A DNA stretch of 6,145 bases from Bacteroidota bacterium (GTDB taxonomy: Bacteria; Bacteroidota; Bacteroidia; Flavobacteriales_F; PHOS-HE28): the NCBI GenBank assembly GCA_023412755.1, contig JAEZCB010000187.1, positions 1-6,145 on the forward strand. The letters run 5' to 3'. The notes under the pieces are model-generated. The model worked only from the letters and a program-made list of their open reading frames with translations. It did not search any database and was not told the origin of the DNA. The translations under genes were made by a program, and so were the position numbers. Below, one piece after another: positions 5,977 to 6,145 of the stretch. The number at the start of each line of letters is the position of its first letter. The first letter of the stretch is position 1.

Positions 5977-6011
5977 GGCAGGAATATTGGATCTGGATGA
6001 TCTTTATCGAT

Positions 6012-6019
6012 CAAATATA
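6012..6019 (-). promoter_or_regulatory. Bacteroidota -7 promoter element TATATTTG for the lipoprotein gene
   Basis: On the minus strand TATATTTG matches TAnnTTTG exactly and sits 35 nt before the lipoprotein ATG, in the 62-nt gap after the gene entering from the right. No clean -33 TTG is seen at the expected distance. The lipoprotein therefore probably has its own transcript rather than depending on the upstream gene. Confidence 0.5.
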
Positions 6020-6038
6020 GATCCACCTGTGGCCATGG

Positions 6039-6145
6039 TCACATGCCCGCGAGGATGGTAAGCAGGGCCATCATGGGAATGTCGCCCTCCACACGAAGCA
6101 CGGCATCCCCTTTACGTGCGAATGCGCCTTCCGCCAGATATACCA
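6039..6145 (-). CDS. C-terminal end of an unidentified protein (partial, runs off the right edge)
   Basis: On the minus strand the frame entering at the edge is open for 34 complete codons and stops at TGA (6041-6039). The translation runs VYLAEGAFARKGDAVLRVEG and then DIPMMALLTILAGM before the stop. The composition is protein-like and has the GAAGGC/GTGGAG-rich codon use of the neighbouring genes; the other two minus frames either stop early or look unnatural. The tail ends in a hydrophobic helix-like segment. I do not recognise the family from this fragment. It lies upstream of the lipoprotein gene on the same strand, 62 nt away. Confidence 0.55.
   Translation of the reverse strand, partial: VYLAEGAFARKGDAVLRVEGDIPMMALLTILAGM

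Overview
The window most likely comes from a Bacteroidota chromosome, probably a Flavobacteriales-like organism with moderately high GC. The evidence is exact TAnnTTTG (-7) promoter elements in front of two genes, a general lack of Shine-Dalgarno sequences, an OmpA-family protein joined to a beta-rich N-terminal domain of the kind common in this phylum, and a lipoprotein with an acidic stretch right after the lipid-modified Cys. The species call is inference; no rRNA or tRNA is present.

Left part (1-1878, minus strand): a complete type IV toxin-antitoxin / abortive-infection module, AbiEi (antitoxin and regulator, 1203-1826) followed by AbiEii (nucleotidyltransferase toxin, 434-1219), with a 17-nt overlap. 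Just upstream of abiEi lies a 44-bp near-perfect palindrome (1835-1878, 19 of 22 arm positions paired) that is the obvious candidate operator for AbiEi autoregulation. Downstream, in a stop/start overlap with the toxin gene, a small helical ORF (195-437) continues in the same frame past a single TAG into another 64 protein-like codons that run off the window edge. This looks like a HEAT-like gene broken by a nonsense codon, or a remnant next to the defence module.

Middle part (2054-5532, plus strand): a secreted or outer-membrane-associated protein with an OmpA-type peptidoglycan-binding C-terminus (2054-3292), then a TolC-family outer-membrane efflux protein (3425-4849) with its own TAnnTTTG promoter element, then tsaB (4849-5532), an essential-type tRNA t6A modification subunit. 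tsaB overlaps the tolC stop codon by one base (TAATG), so the two are almost certainly co-transcribed and probably translationally coupled.

Right part (5536-6145, minus strand): a small lipoprotein converging on tsaB with only 3 bp between the stop codons and with its own TAnnTTTG element, then the C-terminal end of an unidentified gene entering from the right edge.

Most of the window is cell-envelope and housekeeping content. The accessory part is the AbiE module, its palindromic operator and the interrupted ORF behind it. I found no CRISPR array, insertion sequence, tRNA or rRNA.
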